Source of the DNA: Pseudomonas sp. PB120
Lineage (GTDB): Bacteria > Pseudomonadota > Gammaproteobacteria > Pseudomonadales > Pseudomonadaceae
Assembly (NCBI RefSeq): GCF_009761815.1
Contig: NZ_RWIN01000153.1
Coordinates: 1 to 35,131 of the forward strand
Length of the DNA: 35,131 bases
Reading direction: 5' to 3'
How positions within the stretch are numbered: the stretch's first letter is position 1; each line of letters opens with the position of its first letter. Of the stretch, positions 8,601 through 16,973 are shown one piece after another. The position numbers and the translations under genes were made by a program. The notes below the pieces were generated by a model. It was not told the DNA's origin. It did no database searches and saw only the letters and a program-made list of their open reading frames with translations.

Positions 8601-8858
8601 CTGCGGCCGATCCTGATGACGTCCTTCGCTTTCATCATGGGCGTGATCCCGTTGGTGACGTCCACCGGCGCCGGCTCGGAAATGCGCCGTGCCATGGGTG
8701 TTGCGGTGTTCTCCGGAATGCTCGGGGTGACGTTCTTCGGGCTGCTGCTGACCCCCGTGTTCTTCGTTCTCATCCGTCGCTACATCGAACGTAAACAGGC
8801 GCGCAAGACCGCCGCGATTCACCCAGCCAATGCACTGACCCCGGAGGCACACTCATGA
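5664..8858 (+). CDS. mexF: RND multidrug efflux transporter MexF
   Basis: The protein is 1064 residues, the normal length for HAE1-type RND pumps, and it matches remembered P. aeruginosa MexF almost throughout (PIFAAVLSLL, ISEYPEVVPPTVVV, NFNRFGRTYQVNVQAEQQFR-type segments). It is an inner-membrane proton antiporter with twelve expected transmembrane helices and two large periplasmic loops. The proton-relay aspartates in TM4 are D410 and D411 (GIVVDDAIVVVENVERN). MexEF-OprN systems export chloramphenicol, fluoroquinolones, trimethoprim and quinolone-signal precursors. The ATG at 5664 follows AAAGGAGCC. It overlaps oprN by 4 bp (ATGA). The gene appears intact. Confidence 0.96.
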   Translation: MKFSQFFITRPIFAAVLSLLILIAGAISLFQLPISEYPEVVPPTVVVHANYPGANPKVIGETVAAPLEQAITGVENMLYMSSQSTADGRLTLTVTFALGTDLDNAQVQVQNRVTRTEPKLPEEVTRIGITVDKASPELTLLVHLVSPDKRYDMLYLSNYAILNVKDELARLDGIGDVKMFGIGDYSLRIWLDPDKTASRNLTATDVVTAVREQNRQVAAGQLGSPPAPNATSFQMSINSQGRLVSEEEFENVIVRSGPNGEITRLKDIARIELGSNQYALRALLNNQEAVAMPIFQRPGSNAIDISNQVRAKMAELKKSFPEGMDYEIVYDPTIFVRSSIEAVVHTLFEALILVVLVVILFLQTWRASIIPLVAVPVSLIGTFAVMHLLGFSLNALSLFGLVLAIGIVVDDAIVVVENVERNIESGLEPVEATKKAMGEVTGPIIATALVLCAVFVPAAFISGLTGQFYKQFALTIAISTVISAFNSLTLSPALAAVLLKAHGAPKDRFSKVLDRLLGGWLFKPFNRVFEKASHGYVVAVAKVIRGSSVALLVYAGLIAMTYMGFSTTPTGFVPTQDKKYLVTFAQLPDAASLDRTESVIRRMSTIAMNEPGFDSAVAFPGLSINGFTNSPNAGIAFIGLSSFDERKDPSLSARAISASLNAKFGSIQDAYIAVFPPPPVQGLGTIGGFRLQIEDRGNLGYDELYKETMNVIAKSRSNPALANLFTSYTVNVPQVEAAIDREKAKVHGVKINDIFDTLQVYLGSLYANDFNRFGRTYQVNVQAEQQFRQEPEQIGQLKVRNDRGEMIPLATFVKVSPTSGPDRVSHYNGFLTAEINGSAAPGYSSGQAEAAIEQLLKEELPNGMTYEWTDLTFQQILSGNTALLVFPLCVLLAFLVLAALYESWSLPLAVILIVPMTLLSAIAGVIISKGDNNIFTQIGLIVLVGLACKNAILIVEFAKDKQDQGLSPLDAVLEACRMRLRPILMTSFAFIMGVIPLVTSTGAGSEMRRAMGVAVFSGMLGVTFFGLLLTPVFFVLIRRYIERKQARKTAAIHPANALTPEAHS

Positions 8859-10273
8859 ACGCTTTGAAGCTCTTTTTACCCAGCCTTCTGGTGAGCGCGC
8901 TGGCCGCGTGCACGGTCGGGCCGGATTACAAAACCCCAGCCACCGAGCCTGCCCATGTCGTGTCGGCGCAATCGGGCAACTATGATCGTTCGCGTTTTGA
9001 AACGGTGTGGTGGCAACAGTTCGATGACCCCACGCTCAATCAGTTGGTCGGTAAGGCGCTGGACGGCAACCGGGATTTGCGTGTCGCGTTTTCCCGTTGG
9101 AAAGCGGCCCGGGCGATTCGCGACGATGTCAGCAATGACAACTTGCCGGTGGTCACCAGCCGGGTCAGCAGTCAGCAGGGGCGGTCCCAGGTGCCGGGTC
9201 AAACCGAGCACCGGGTGAATACCGAACGCTACGACCTGGGGCTCGACATGGCGTGGGAGGTCGACCTGTTTGGTCGCATCCAGCGTCAACTGGAGTCGAG
9301 TGACGCCCAGGAAGACGCCGCTGCGGCGGACCTGTATCAGCTTCGCGTCACCATGATCGCCGAGTTGGTCGATGCCTACGGTCAACTGCGCGGTGCGCAA
9401 CTGCGGGAGAAAATTGCCCTCGCCAACCTGAAGAATCAAAGCGATTCGCGCAGTGTGACGGTCAGCCTGCGTGATGCCGGCGTGGGCAACGAGCTGGACG
9501 TGGTGCGGGCCGATGCGCGGCTGGCTGCGGTCGAGGCGACGGTGCCGCAACTTCAAGCGGAGCAGGTTCGCGAGAAAAACCGGATCGCCACGCTGCTGGG
9601 CGAGCGCCCGGATAAGCTGAGCGTGTCATTGGCGCCGGCAGACTTGCCCGCCATCGCCAAGGCGTTGCCGATTGGTGACCCCGGCGAGTTGCTGCACCGC
9701 CGTCCGGATGTGCTCGCCGCTGAACGCCGGTTGGCGGCCGCGACGGCGGAAGTGGGCGTGGCCACTGCGGATTTGTTCCCCCGGGTAAGCTTGAGCGGAT
9801 TCCTTGGGTTTACCGCCGGTCGCGGTTCGCAGATTGGTTCGAGTGCCGCCCGTGCATGGGGGCTGGGTCCGAGCATTACCTGGGCGGCGTTTGACCTGGG
9901 CAGTGTGCGGGCGCGAATCCGTGGCGCAAACGCCGGTGCCGAAGGAGCCTTGGCCACCTACGAGCAGCAAGTGTTGTTGGCCCTGGAAGAGTCGGAAAAC
10001 GCCTTCAGCGACTATGGCAAACGCCAGCAACGCCTGCTGTCGTTGATCAAGCAAAGTGAGTCGAGCCGTGCAGCGGCCGATCTGGCCGCCATCCAGTACA
10101 AAGAGGGTACGGTGGACTACCTGGTGCTGCTGGATGCGCAACGTGAGCGACTGAATGCCGAAGATGCCCAGGCGCTGGGTGAGACCGATCAGTACCGCGC
10201 CATCGTTGCGATTTACAAGGCGTTGGGTGGCGGTTGGGATACGGGGGGTGGCCAGGTAGCAAACATCAACTGA
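8855..10273 (+). CDS. oprN: Outer-membrane efflux channel OprN
   Basis: The 472-residue length equals that of P. aeruginosa OprN. The lipoprotein signal MNALKLFLPSLLVSALAAC gives lipidated Cys19, followed by TVGPDYKTP, the signature of NodT/OprM outer-membrane factors. Two repeated outer-membrane efflux domains follow; the second contains ELLHRRPDVLAAERRLAAAT and ATADLFPRVSLSGFLGF. It forms the trimeric channel that docks with MexE-MexF. Translation is coupled to mexF through the ATGA overlap. A REPIN 11 bp downstream may stabilise the 3' end of the operon mRNA. Confidence 0.95.
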   Translation: MNALKLFLPSLLVSALAACTVGPDYKTPATEPAHVVSAQSGNYDRSRFETVWWQQFDDPTLNQLVGKALDGNRDLRVAFSRWKAARAIRDDVSNDNLPVVTSRVSSQQGRSQVPGQTEHRVNTERYDLGLDMAWEVDLFGRIQRQLESSDAQEDAAAADLYQLRVTMIAELVDAYGQLRGAQLREKIALANLKNQSDSRSVTVSLRDAGVGNELDVVRADARLAAVEATVPQLQAEQVREKNRIATLLGERPDKLSVSLAPADLPAIAKALPIGDPGELLHRRPDVLAAERRLAAATAEVGVATADLFPRVSLSGFLGFTAGRGSQIGSSAARAWGLGPSITWAAFDLGSVRARIRGANAGAEGALATYEQQVLLALEESENAFSDYGKRQQRLLSLIKQSESSRAAADLAAIQYKEGTVDYLVLLDAQRERLNAEDAQALGETDQYRAIVAIYKALGGGWDTGGGQVANIN

Positions 10274-10283
10274 ACCGAATCCC

Positions 10284-10384
10284 TGTAGGAGCGAGCTTGC
10301 TCGCGATGGACGTAAACGTTAACGCGTGTCGCCTGAATAAGCGCGTTGTGCCTAAGTCCATCGCGAGCGAGCTCGCTCCTACAG
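10284..10384. repeat. REPIN, GTAGGAGCGAGC type
   Basis: TGTAGGAGCGAGCTTGCTCG at 10284 pairs with an inverted arm ending GAGCTCGCTCCTACA at 10383. The right arm has a single change in the core (GCGAGCGAGCTCGC). It sits between two genes on the same strand, at the end of the mexEF-oprN operon. Confidence 0.95.
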
Positions 10385-10529
10385 TGTGCCAGCGTTGCAA
10401 AAACGGACCAAAAACGCACCCCACGGACCAATCGCGCACGCATTTCAATGTGGAGACAACTTGTAACATTGCACTCCATTTCCATACCGATAGTAGCCAG
10501 CCCAACGCTTTATTTCGTGAGGCTGCATC

Positions 10530-12440
10530 GTGTTTCAACGTCTTGTGTTTTCGTTCTCCGTTCTGAGCCTGTCCATCGCGGCCGCCCAGGCCGCCGACCT
10601 CAATACCCCGCGCCTGTCGAGCATTGACAACTTCCGCGATATTGCCGGCACCACCACGGTCTATTCCACGGCCAACGACGGCACCATGCGAGCCGGCGTG
10701 TTTTACCGCTCCAATGCGATCACCCCGTCGGCGGCGGACCTTGCGACCCTGAACAGCCTTGGCATCACGGCCGTCTACGACCTGCGCACGCCCAGCGAGA
10801 TCGCCGCCACGCCGGACACGCTGCTCAACGGGGCCCTCTACAGCAATATCGACATCATCGGTGCCGGCACTTCCGGTGCGAACATCACCAACATCTCGAT
10901 CACCAGCGCCGCCAGCGCCATCGCGATGATGCAGGACACCAACCGCGACTTCGTCAGAAATGCCGGCATGCGGAGCCAGTTCAGCCTGCTGTTCAACGAG
11001 TTGGCCGGGGCCGACGGTGCCGCGCTGTTCCACTGCACGGCCGGCAAGGACCGCACCGGCTGGACCGCCGCCGTTCTGCTGAGCATCGCCGGGGTCGACA
11101 GCGCGACGATCATGAGCAACTACCTGGCAACCAACGACTACACCGCCGCGCGCGTGGCGGCGACCCTGGCAGCGATGCCGCCAAGCATGGCGGCCGTCTA
11201 CGCGCCGCTGCTCGGCGTCGACGCCAGTTACCTGCAAGCCGGCCTGGACCAGGTGACCGCGCAATACGGCAGCATGGACAACTACCTCAAGCAAGGTTTG
11301 GGGCTGTCCCAGGAAACGATCTACGTGCTGCGCGCCAAGATGGTCGATTACAACAGCCTGCCTGGCCAGGCGGGCCTGCTCGGCAACGCCGCCGCCGGCG
11401 CGCAACTGTTGCAACAGCTGCAGAACAGCAAACTGTCGGGCACCTACAGCGCCTACAACTACTACCTGCAATCAGCCATCGACGCGGGCAACCTCGGGGG
11501 TGTCGAGTCGACGGTCGGCGGGCAGGTGCACGCCGACGCCGCCAGCTACCTGCTGCGCCAGAGTGCGTTGATCGATCAGGCAGCCGCGCCCTATGCCAGC
11601 GGCACCGACCTCAAGATCGGTCAGTATCGTTTGTGGACCACCGCATTGGCCGGCTATCTGGGCACCGACGGTTCGTCCCACGCCGCCAGCAGCAACGAGC
11701 ATAGCCAGGGAACGATGGTCGGCCTGACCCAGCGTTTTTCCGAACAGCTCAGCGCCCATGGCGGCTTTGGCTACAGCCGTGGCACCGTCGGCGGCGCCGG
11801 TGGCGAGGCGGATACCGACCTGACGTTCTTCACGGTCGGTGCGCGTTTCGCACCGGACGGCCTGGAGCAGGGCCTGTTTGTCGACGCCGACGCCAGCGCC
11901 GGCTGGCTCGACTATGACAGCAAGCGCGAGCTCGGCGGCGGGCTCGGCACGGCCAAGGGCGACAGCCATGGCAACCTTTCAGGGGCAACCCTCGCGCTGG
12001 GTTACCGCCTGCCGGTGAGCGGCATGATCCTCGAGCCGAGCCTCGGCGTGCGCGTCAGTCACCTGGACTTGTCGGGCTTCCAGGAGAAAGGCAGCGAACT
12101 GGCCCTCGACGTCGACGGTATCCAGGAAACCCGTCGCAGTGCCGTGGCCAACCTCAACGCGTCGTTCGCAGCCATCGGCGTTGGCGCCTGGCAACTGGTC
12201 CCGGGTGTACAGGTCGGTTACGAGCATGTGCTGGGCGATCACCAGGTCGACAGCCAGGGGCACCTGCTGGGGCTGGATATTGAACAGCGCGCGGCCTTCG
12301 ACAACCGGGACCAGTTCACCGGCGGCGTCAATCTCATGGCCAACCTGGGCGCATTGAGCGTCGGCGCGGAAGTGGGCGCCAGTGGTGGAGGCGACAGCCA
12401 CGGTTTCAGTGGCGGCCTCAAGGCAAGCTATCTGTTCTGA
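10530..12440 (+). CDS. Secreted PTP-type phosphatase fused to an autotransporter beta-barrel
   Basis: This 636-residue protein starts at a GTG (10530) seven bases after GTGAGG. It has a Sec signal peptide cleaved near AAAQA/AD (residue 21). Residues ~25-250 form a protein-tyrosine/lipid phosphatase domain of the MptpB-like type: NFRDIAG (35-40), YRS near 59-61, DLRTPSE from D84, and the P-loop HCTAGKDRTG with catalytic Cys169 and Arg175. Around residues 325-345 is the pre-barrel linker VGGQVHADAASYLLRQS, typical of autotransporters. About 270 residues of amphipathic beta-strands follow, ending in SYLF, the terminal-Phe signal of outer-membrane proteins. It is therefore expected to display or release an active phosphatase at the cell surface. 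The gene is monocistronic, between REPINs. Substrate unknown. Confidence 0.9.
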   Translation: MFQRLVFSFSVLSLSIAAAQAADLNTPRLSSIDNFRDIAGTTTVYSTANDGTMRAGVFYRSNAITPSAADLATLNSLGITAVYDLRTPSEIAATPDTLLNGALYSNIDIIGAGTSGANITNISITSAASAIAMMQDTNRDFVRNAGMRSQFSLLFNELAGADGAALFHCTAGKDRTGWTAAVLLSIAGVDSATIMSNYLATNDYTAARVAATLAAMPPSMAAVYAPLLGVDASYLQAGLDQVTAQYGSMDNYLKQGLGLSQETIYVLRAKMVDYNSLPGQAGLLGNAAAGAQLLQQLQNSKLSGTYSAYNYYLQSAIDAGNLGGVESTVGGQVHADAASYLLRQSALIDQAAAPYASGTDLKIGQYRLWTTALAGYLGTDGSSHAASSNEHSQGTMVGLTQRFSEQLSAHGGFGYSRGTVGGAGGEADTDLTFFTVGARFAPDGLEQGLFVDADASAGWLDYDSKRELGGGLGTAKGDSHGNLSGATLALGYRLPVSGMILEPSLGVRVSHLDLSGFQEKGSELALDVDGIQETRRSAVANLNASFAAIGVGAWQLVPGVQVGYEHVLGDHQVDSQGHLLGLDIEQRAAFDNRDQFTGGVNLMANLGALSVGAEVGASGGGDSHGFSGGLKASYLF

Positions 12441-12521
12441 TCAAGCGCCATCGGCCTGGGCCGTTCAGGTCAACAATAAAAAAGGCCCGCATTCGCTGCA
12501 ATGCTGTTCGCTTAAAATCTC

Positions 12522-12626
12522 TGTGGCGAGGGAGCTTGCTCCCGCTGGGTCGCGAAGCGGCCCCCCTTATCCTTGAAAGGAAGGGGCCTGCTACGCAGTC
12601 CAGCGGGAGCAAGCTCCCTCGCCACA
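12522..12626. repeat. REPIN of a second family, GTGGCGAGGGAGC type
   Basis: TGTGGCGAGGGAGCTTGCTC at 12522 pairs with its inverted copy GAGCAAGCTCCCTCGCCACA ending at 12626. The core is GGGAGCNNGCTCCC, different from the other five elements. It lies between convergent genes. Confidence 0.93.
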
Positions 12627-12646
12627 ATGGGGACGTGCTTTAAGAA

Positions 12647-13645
12647 TCAGCTTGAGCGAACTGCATTACGCATTCGCTGGCCCTTTCTCACGTCTGCGGG
12701 ACTGACGCCGTAGGCGCTTTGGAAATACTGGCAAAACCGGCCGACGTTGCTGAACCCGAATTGCAACGCCACCTCGGTCACGGAGGACGAAGCGCCTCGG
12801 GTCAGCGCGTCGTAGGCGCGTTCCAGGCGAACCTGTCGCTGGTAGGCAATGATCGACAGGCCGACAAAACGCCGAAAACCTTCCTGCAATGCGCGCAGGC
12901 TCACATTGGTCAACCGGGCCAGGTCGGTGCCGCTGACCAGATTGTCCGGATGCTCCTGAATGTACTCGACGGCCAGCTTCACATGGCGCGGCGCGATGAG
13001 GGGGGCAGGGCGGCGCAGGGCGTCGGTGAAGTTGTGGGGCCACGCTTCAAGCACCGCATCAATCAGCATTTCCTGCAGGCGCCACGGCATCAGCGAGCCC
13101 GTGTTGATGAGCAGGTCGAACTCGTTTCCCGTGGCCAGGTCCACCAGCGCCCGGATGCCCTGGAAGGCCGAGACACTCAGGTCCACCGCCGGCTCGAAGT
13201 ACAGCTTTTCCAGAATCGGCTTGCCCAGCAGCGTCGACAGCCGTTCAGTGAGCAGCGCGCGCCGGATCGAAATTCCGTGTTGGGCATGATTATCGAGGAA
13301 GCGCACGGTGCGGATATCGGCCTTGTCGACGGCCAGGCCGACGTTGGCAAAACCGACCGATTCCGTCGCGTGGTTGAAGATGATCGTGCCGGCGGTGGGG
13401 ATGACGAAGGTGATTTCATCCTGAGGATCGGGAAAGTCGACGGTGAAGTCGCCTCGGTAGTGCATGCGGCGAAAACTGACGCCTTCGTGTCGGCCATAGA
13501 CGCCGCCGATGATGATGTTGCCGGGGGGCGGCGCAGAATCGGCGTAGCGGTTGCCAAACATAGTCGAGAACAATGCGCCGAAGTCGTCGCAGCGCATGTC
13601 GTCGGACCTGAGGATGATTTGCTTGCGCGTCGAGCTTGAGAGCAC
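12647..13645 (-). CDS. AraC family transcriptional regulator (AraC_binding_2 type)
   Basis: The protein has 332 residues. The N-terminal ~200 residues resemble the cupin-like sensing domain of AntR/CbdS-type AraC regulators (RMHYRGDFTVDFPDPQDEIT, FVIPTAGTIIFNHA). The C-terminal ~100 residues hold the two helix-turn-helices: DLARLTNVSLRALQEGFRRF and TEVALQFGFSNVGRFCQYFQ, ending YGVSPADVRKGQRM. Such proteins usually activate catabolic or stress operons. The gene follows the alpha/beta hydrolase on the same strand with a 78-bp gap; no obvious target is adjacent. Inducer unknown. Confidence 0.92.
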   Translation of the reverse strand: MLSSSTRKQIILRSDDMRCDDFGALFSTMFGNRYADSAPPPGNIIIGGVYGRHEGVSFRRMHYRGDFTVDFPDPQDEITFVIPTAGTIIFNHATESVGFANVGLAVDKADIRTVRFLDNHAQHGISIRRALLTERLSTLLGKPILEKLYFEPAVDLSVSAFQGIRALVDLATGNEFDLLINTGSLMPWRLQEMLIDAVLEAWPHNFTDALRRPAPLIAPRHVKLAVEYIQEHPDNLVSGTDLARLTNVSLRALQEGFRRFVGLSIIAYQRQVRLERAYDALTRGASSSVTEVALQFGFSNVGRFCQYFQSAYGVSPADVRKGQRMRNAVRSS

Positions 13646-13723
13646 CTGAAGTGTCGCCTTGGGAAAGGGGAGAGAACGCTATCAGGGGTGAATGACAGGT
13701 ATGTGACGGCGGGCTGTGGACTT

Positions 13724-14512
13724 CTACAAACCTGAGCCCAGCAGCTTGAGGTACTCAGGATTCTCGGATATCGAGTTGTGCCCCACGCCGCTGATGACCC
13801 GCAGCGATGCCACGCCCTTTGCGAAATGTGTGAACAACCGTTCGGTGCTGGCGCGCGGGATCACTTCGTCGTTCTGCGCCGCGATCAGCAGCGTCGGCAC
13901 GCTGATATGAGCGGCGTACTTCCAGGATTCGAACCGGTCTTGAAGCAACCATTTCACCGGGAACATGCGGAACTGGCGGGCGGCAAGTTCTTCAAGGCTG
14001 TTGTAGGGCGTGATCAGTATCAGCCGCGCCGCGGGGCGTTGGCTGGCGAGACGGACCGCTACGCCCGAGCCGAGGCTGCGGCCAACGACCGCGATGTTGG
14101 GGTGTGTGGCGTAGACCTGATCAAACAAGGCCACGGCGTCACGGGCAATCGCCTCTTCGGAGGGCGTGCCCGAACTGCCGCCATAGCCCCGGTAGTGAAG
14201 CAAATACAAAGCATGATTTGGAAATGCCTGGGAAAACCCGGGCAGGTTACGAGAGACGTCCTCGGCATTGCCCCCGAAATAGATCAAGGCATCAGGTCCG
14301 TCGTGCGGTCGGACCGACACCAGCACCTGTGCGTCGCCGACTGACAGGGTGAGCAACGAGTCGGCAGCCCCGACCGCACGAGGCTGCGGAAAATAGATGA
14401 GCGCGCGCTGAAACACGAACAACGCAACGCAGAGCGCCAGGTACACGGCGACAACGATTACGACGATAGACATCAGGGTTCGTGACATTCGACTACGTTT
14501 AAGGAGCGACAT
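13724..14512 (-). CDS. Membrane-anchored alpha/beta hydrolase (ABHD13/BEM46-like)
   Basis: This 262-residue protein has one N-terminal transmembrane anchor (residues ~12-34, TLMSIVVIVVAVYLALCVAL) after a basic stretch, so the catalytic domain should face the periplasm. Catalytic residues are readable: the nucleophile Ser146 in GRSLGSG, acid Asp215 in AAQNDEVIP, and His245 in GVGHNS. YFGGNAEDVS (78-87) supplies the oxyanion region and RGYGGSSGTPSE a conserved family loop. It is probably a serine esterase, thioesterase or acyl hydrolase. The start at 14512 follows AAGGAGCG-type sequence overlapping the first codons; the internal Met9 is a possible alternative start. Substrate unknown. Confidence 0.88.
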   Translation of the reverse strand: MSLLKRSRMSRTLMSIVVIVVAVYLALCVALFVFQRALIYFPQPRAVGAADSLLTLSVGDAQVLVSVRPHDGPDALIYFGGNAEDVSRNLPGFSQAFPNHALYLLHYRGYGGSSGTPSEEAIARDAVALFDQVYATHPNIAVVGRSLGSGVAVRLASQRPAARLILITPYNSLEELAARQFRMFPVKWLLQDRFESWKYAAHISVPTLLIAAQNDEVIPRASTERLFTHFAKGVASLRVISGVGHNSISENPEYLKLLGSGL

Positions 14513-14612
14513 TGACAGTACTGGACCTGAAGACGGCTATCGCCTGATCGCTTTCAGAGTGTAGTAGATCGATAGCAGGGCCCGCCGCCCTTTGAACTCA
14601 GGAGGCAAGAAC

Positions 14613-15431
14613 ATGCTGACCCGGGCCATTCCGTCCAGTGCTGAACTGTTGCCTGTCGTCGGGCTGGGCACTTATCGCGGTTTTGATGTCGCGCCTGCCG
14701 ATCCCACCTACAAGAACCTGCCGGCGGTGCTCAGCGCCCTGTTCGAGAAGGGCGCGACGTTGATCGACAGTTCACCGATGTACGGTCGGGCCGAGCAGAC
14801 CACCGGCGAGTTGTTGTCGATCCACCAACCGCGCTCGCCGGCCTTTTTGGCGACCAAGGTCTGGACCCGTGGCCGCGAGGAAGGCATCGCGCAGATGGAG
14901 CAGTCCTTCAAGCGGCTGCAGACCGACTGTATCGACCTGATGCAGATCCACAACCTGGTGGACTGGAAAACCCATCTACCCACGTTGCGCCAATGGAAGG
15001 AAGCAGGGCGCATTCGCTACATCGGCATCAGCCATTACGCCGCGTCGGCGTATGACGAGGTGGAAGCGGTGCTCAAGGCCGAAGCGCTGGATTTCCTGCA
15101 GATCAACTATGCGCTGGATGATCGCGCCGCCGAAAAGCGCATTTTGCCGCTGTGTCGCGAGCGAGGTGTGGCGGTGATCTGCAATCGCCCCTTTGGCGGT
15201 GGCGGGTTGCTCGAACGCCTGAAAGGCAAACCCTTGCCGGTATGGGCGTCACACGTGGGGGTAAAGAGCTGGCCGCCGCTGGTGCTCAAGTTTTTACTGA
15301 CCCATTCAGCGGTCACCTGCGTCATCCCCGGCACCGGCAACCCGCGCTACATGGCGGAGAACGCCAGCGCGGGTGTCGGTTTGATGCTGACCGGGGCGCA
15401 GCGCGAGCAGTTGATTGATGTGTTGGGATAA
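14613..15431 (+). CDS. Aldo/keto reductase family oxidoreductase
   Basis: This 272-residue cytoplasmic enzyme has the AKR catalytic tetrad visible: Asp52 and Tyr57 (IDSSPMYGRAE), Lys82 (LATKVW) and His113 (LMQIHN). NADPH-binding segments include GISHYAASAYDE and the later VIPGTGNPRYMAENA. The start at 14613 is chosen because CAGGAGGC lies 7-13 bases upstream; an in-frame TTG at 14592 would place that ribosome-binding site inside the coding region. The protein is slightly shorter than typical AKRs (~300), mainly in the C-terminal loops. It stands alone between divergent and convergent neighbours. Substrate unknown, likely aldehydes or ketones. Confidence 0.9.
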   Translation: MLTRAIPSSAELLPVVGLGTYRGFDVAPADPTYKNLPAVLSALFEKGATLIDSSPMYGRAEQTTGELLSIHQPRSPAFLATKVWTRGREEGIAQMEQSFKRLQTDCIDLMQIHNLVDWKTHLPTLRQWKEAGRIRYIGISHYAASAYDEVEAVLKAEALDFLQINYALDDRAAEKRILPLCRERGVAVICNRPFGGGGLLERLKGKPLPVWASHVGVKSWPPLVLKFLLTHSAVTCVIPGTGNPRYMAENASAGVGLMLTGAQREQLIDVLG

Positions 15432-15470
15432 CGGCCTGAAACCCGCCCCTCCTACTGGAAACTAGCCCCC

Positions 15471-15573
15471 CTGTGGGAGCGAGCCTGCTCGCGATGGACT
15501 CAAGAGCACCGCATTTAGCCAAACATGTACGCGTTATCGTTAACGACCATCGCGAGCAGGCTCGCTCCCACAG
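15471..15573. repeat. REPIN, GTGGGAGCGAGCC variant
   Basis: CTGTGGGAGCGAGCCTGCTC at 15471 pairs with GAGCAGGCTCGCTCCCACAG ending at 15573. The arms are fully complementary variants (CC/GG) of the main REP family. It lies between convergent genes. Confidence 0.94.
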
Positions 15574-15599
15574 GGGGCAAGTTCCCGGTAGGAAGGGCG

Positions 15600-16661
15600 T
15601 TAAAGGTGATCAGCATCAACCACGGCCTTGGCAAAAGCCTGCGGATCTTCCTGCGGCAGGTTATGGCCAATACCTCCACTGATCAGCCGGAACTCATATT
15701 TGCCGGTGAACCGCTTCGCATAATCCTCAGGCGCTGGATGCGGTGCGCCGTTGGCATCCCCTTCAAGCGTAATGGTCGGCACGGAAATCGGCGGGGCCTT
15801 GGCCAGCTGTTGTTCCAGCGCTTCATATTGCGCTTCGCCCGGGATCAGGTTCAGCCGCCAGCGGTAGTTGAAGACCGTGATCGCAACATGATCGGGGTTG
15901 TTCAACGCCGCTGCACTCCGGTCAAACGTGGCATCGTCGAACGCCCATTTCGGCGACGCCAGCTCCCAGATCAACCTGGCGAAGTCGTGCCGGTTCTTTT
16001 CATAGCCAGCCTGGCCGCGCTCGGTCGCGAAGTAAAACTGGTACCACCACTGCAACTCGGCCTTGGGTGGTAACGGATTCTTGCCCGCCGCCTGGTTGCC
16101 GATCAGGTAACCGCTCACGGACACCAGCGCCTTTACCCGGTCCGGCCAGGTGGCCGCAACAATGTCTGCCGAGCGCGCGCCCCAGTCATACCCGCCGAGC
16201 ACCGCACGCTTGATCTTGAGGGCGTCCATGAACGCGATAACATCGCTGGCCAGCGCAGCGGGTTGGCCATTACGCAGCGTCTTGTCGGACAGGAAGCGCG
16301 TATCGCCGTAACCGCGCGCATACGGGATCAGCACCCGATAACCCTTCGCGGCGAGCAACGGCGCCACCTCGGTGTAGCTGTGAATGTCGTAGGGCCAGCC
16401 GTGCAGCAGAATCACCACCGGCCCATCGGCCGGGCCGACTTCGGCGTATGCCACATTCAACAGGCCGGCGTCGACATGCTTCAGGGGCCCGAACGAATGC
16501 TGTGCCGTCGTCGAGGTGGCGCTGACGGGCTCCGTGTTCGCGGCGTGAACATTGCCGATGCCCAGAACACTGAACGGCAGCAATGCCAACGCCAGCATCG
16601 AGGGCCTCAACAGTGTTCGGCGGCGCGTCTGGTATTTGATGTTCAGCAACGTCGTTTTCAT
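15600..16661 (-). CDS. Exported epoxide hydrolase/haloalkane dehalogenase-like alpha/beta hydrolase
   Basis: The start at 16661 (353 residues) is preferred because GGGAGATCACG precedes it and it begins with an export signal. The frame stays open upstream to 16790, but that would bury the signal. The leader has a basic region with TRRRTLL, then LALALLPFSVLG and a likely cleavage after VHA (residue 40). The RR pair makes Tat export possible. The fold has HGWPYDIHSY (oxyanion, ~87-96) and nucleophile Asp159 in GYDWGARSA, as in epoxide hydrolases and dehalogenases rather than Ser esterases. Candidate acid is Asp302 (LEGDANGAPHP) and base His333 (GGIGHNLPQEDP). Tyrosines in WWYQFYF could activate an epoxide. 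Substrate unknown. Confidence 0.88.
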   Translation of the reverse strand: MKTTLLNIKYQTRRRTLLRPSMLALALLPFSVLGIGNVHAANTEPVSATSTTAQHSFGPLKHVDAGLLNVAYAEVGPADGPVVILLHGWPYDIHSYTEVAPLLAAKGYRVLIPYARGYGDTRFLSDKTLRNGQPAALASDVIAFMDALKIKRAVLGGYDWGARSADIVAATWPDRVKALVSVSGYLIGNQAAGKNPLPPKAELQWWYQFYFATERGQAGYEKNRHDFARLIWELASPKWAFDDATFDRSAAALNNPDHVAITVFNYRWRLNLIPGEAQYEALEQQLAKAPPISVPTITLEGDANGAPHPAPEDYAKRFTGKYEFRLISGGIGHNLPQEDPQAFAKAVVDADHL

Positions 16662-16973
16662 CGTGATCTCCCTCTCAAGAAACGGATCTGGCGTTTTGAC
16701 AAGCCTCAACGATAGATAACAACACAGGAATACGCTGAAGGAATTTGCACGTTGGTGTCGGTCAGGCACGTTTCGAACCCCGGCATTCATACCCGATCCG
16801 GCAACAGTCTTTGTCCTGTCGGTGGCTGTTTGGGCGGAGGGTAACCCCCTAGCATCGTCTCTACCGAATGAGCAAAGAGTCTCAACTCACTCATGAGGTG
16901 AACACTCTGAAACTCAATGCGGACTTTACGACCCGAGGTCGCAAGGCACGCCTTAAACGAGACGGTGAACATC
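16662..16973. other. 312-bp divergent intergenic region
   Basis: This gap separates the divergent exported hydrolase and the DUF2790-type gene and must hold both promoters. I find no convincing open frame, REP element or strong sigma-70 box. An imperfect inverted arrangement (GAGTCTCAACTCACTCATGAG, about 16878-16897) is the only structure noticed, and it is weak. Confidence 0.4.

Noticed and set aside
10266..11471. A 401-codon minus-strand frame opposite the phosphatase-autotransporter gene and the REPIN
   Set aside because: It is low-complexity, runs through the REPIN and shows no family features, while the plus strand encodes clear phosphatase motifs.
12467..12500. A-rich and GC-rich stretch after the phosphatase gene as a terminator
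   Set aside because: No matching stem precedes or follows the A-run; only a 4-bp GGCC symmetry is present.
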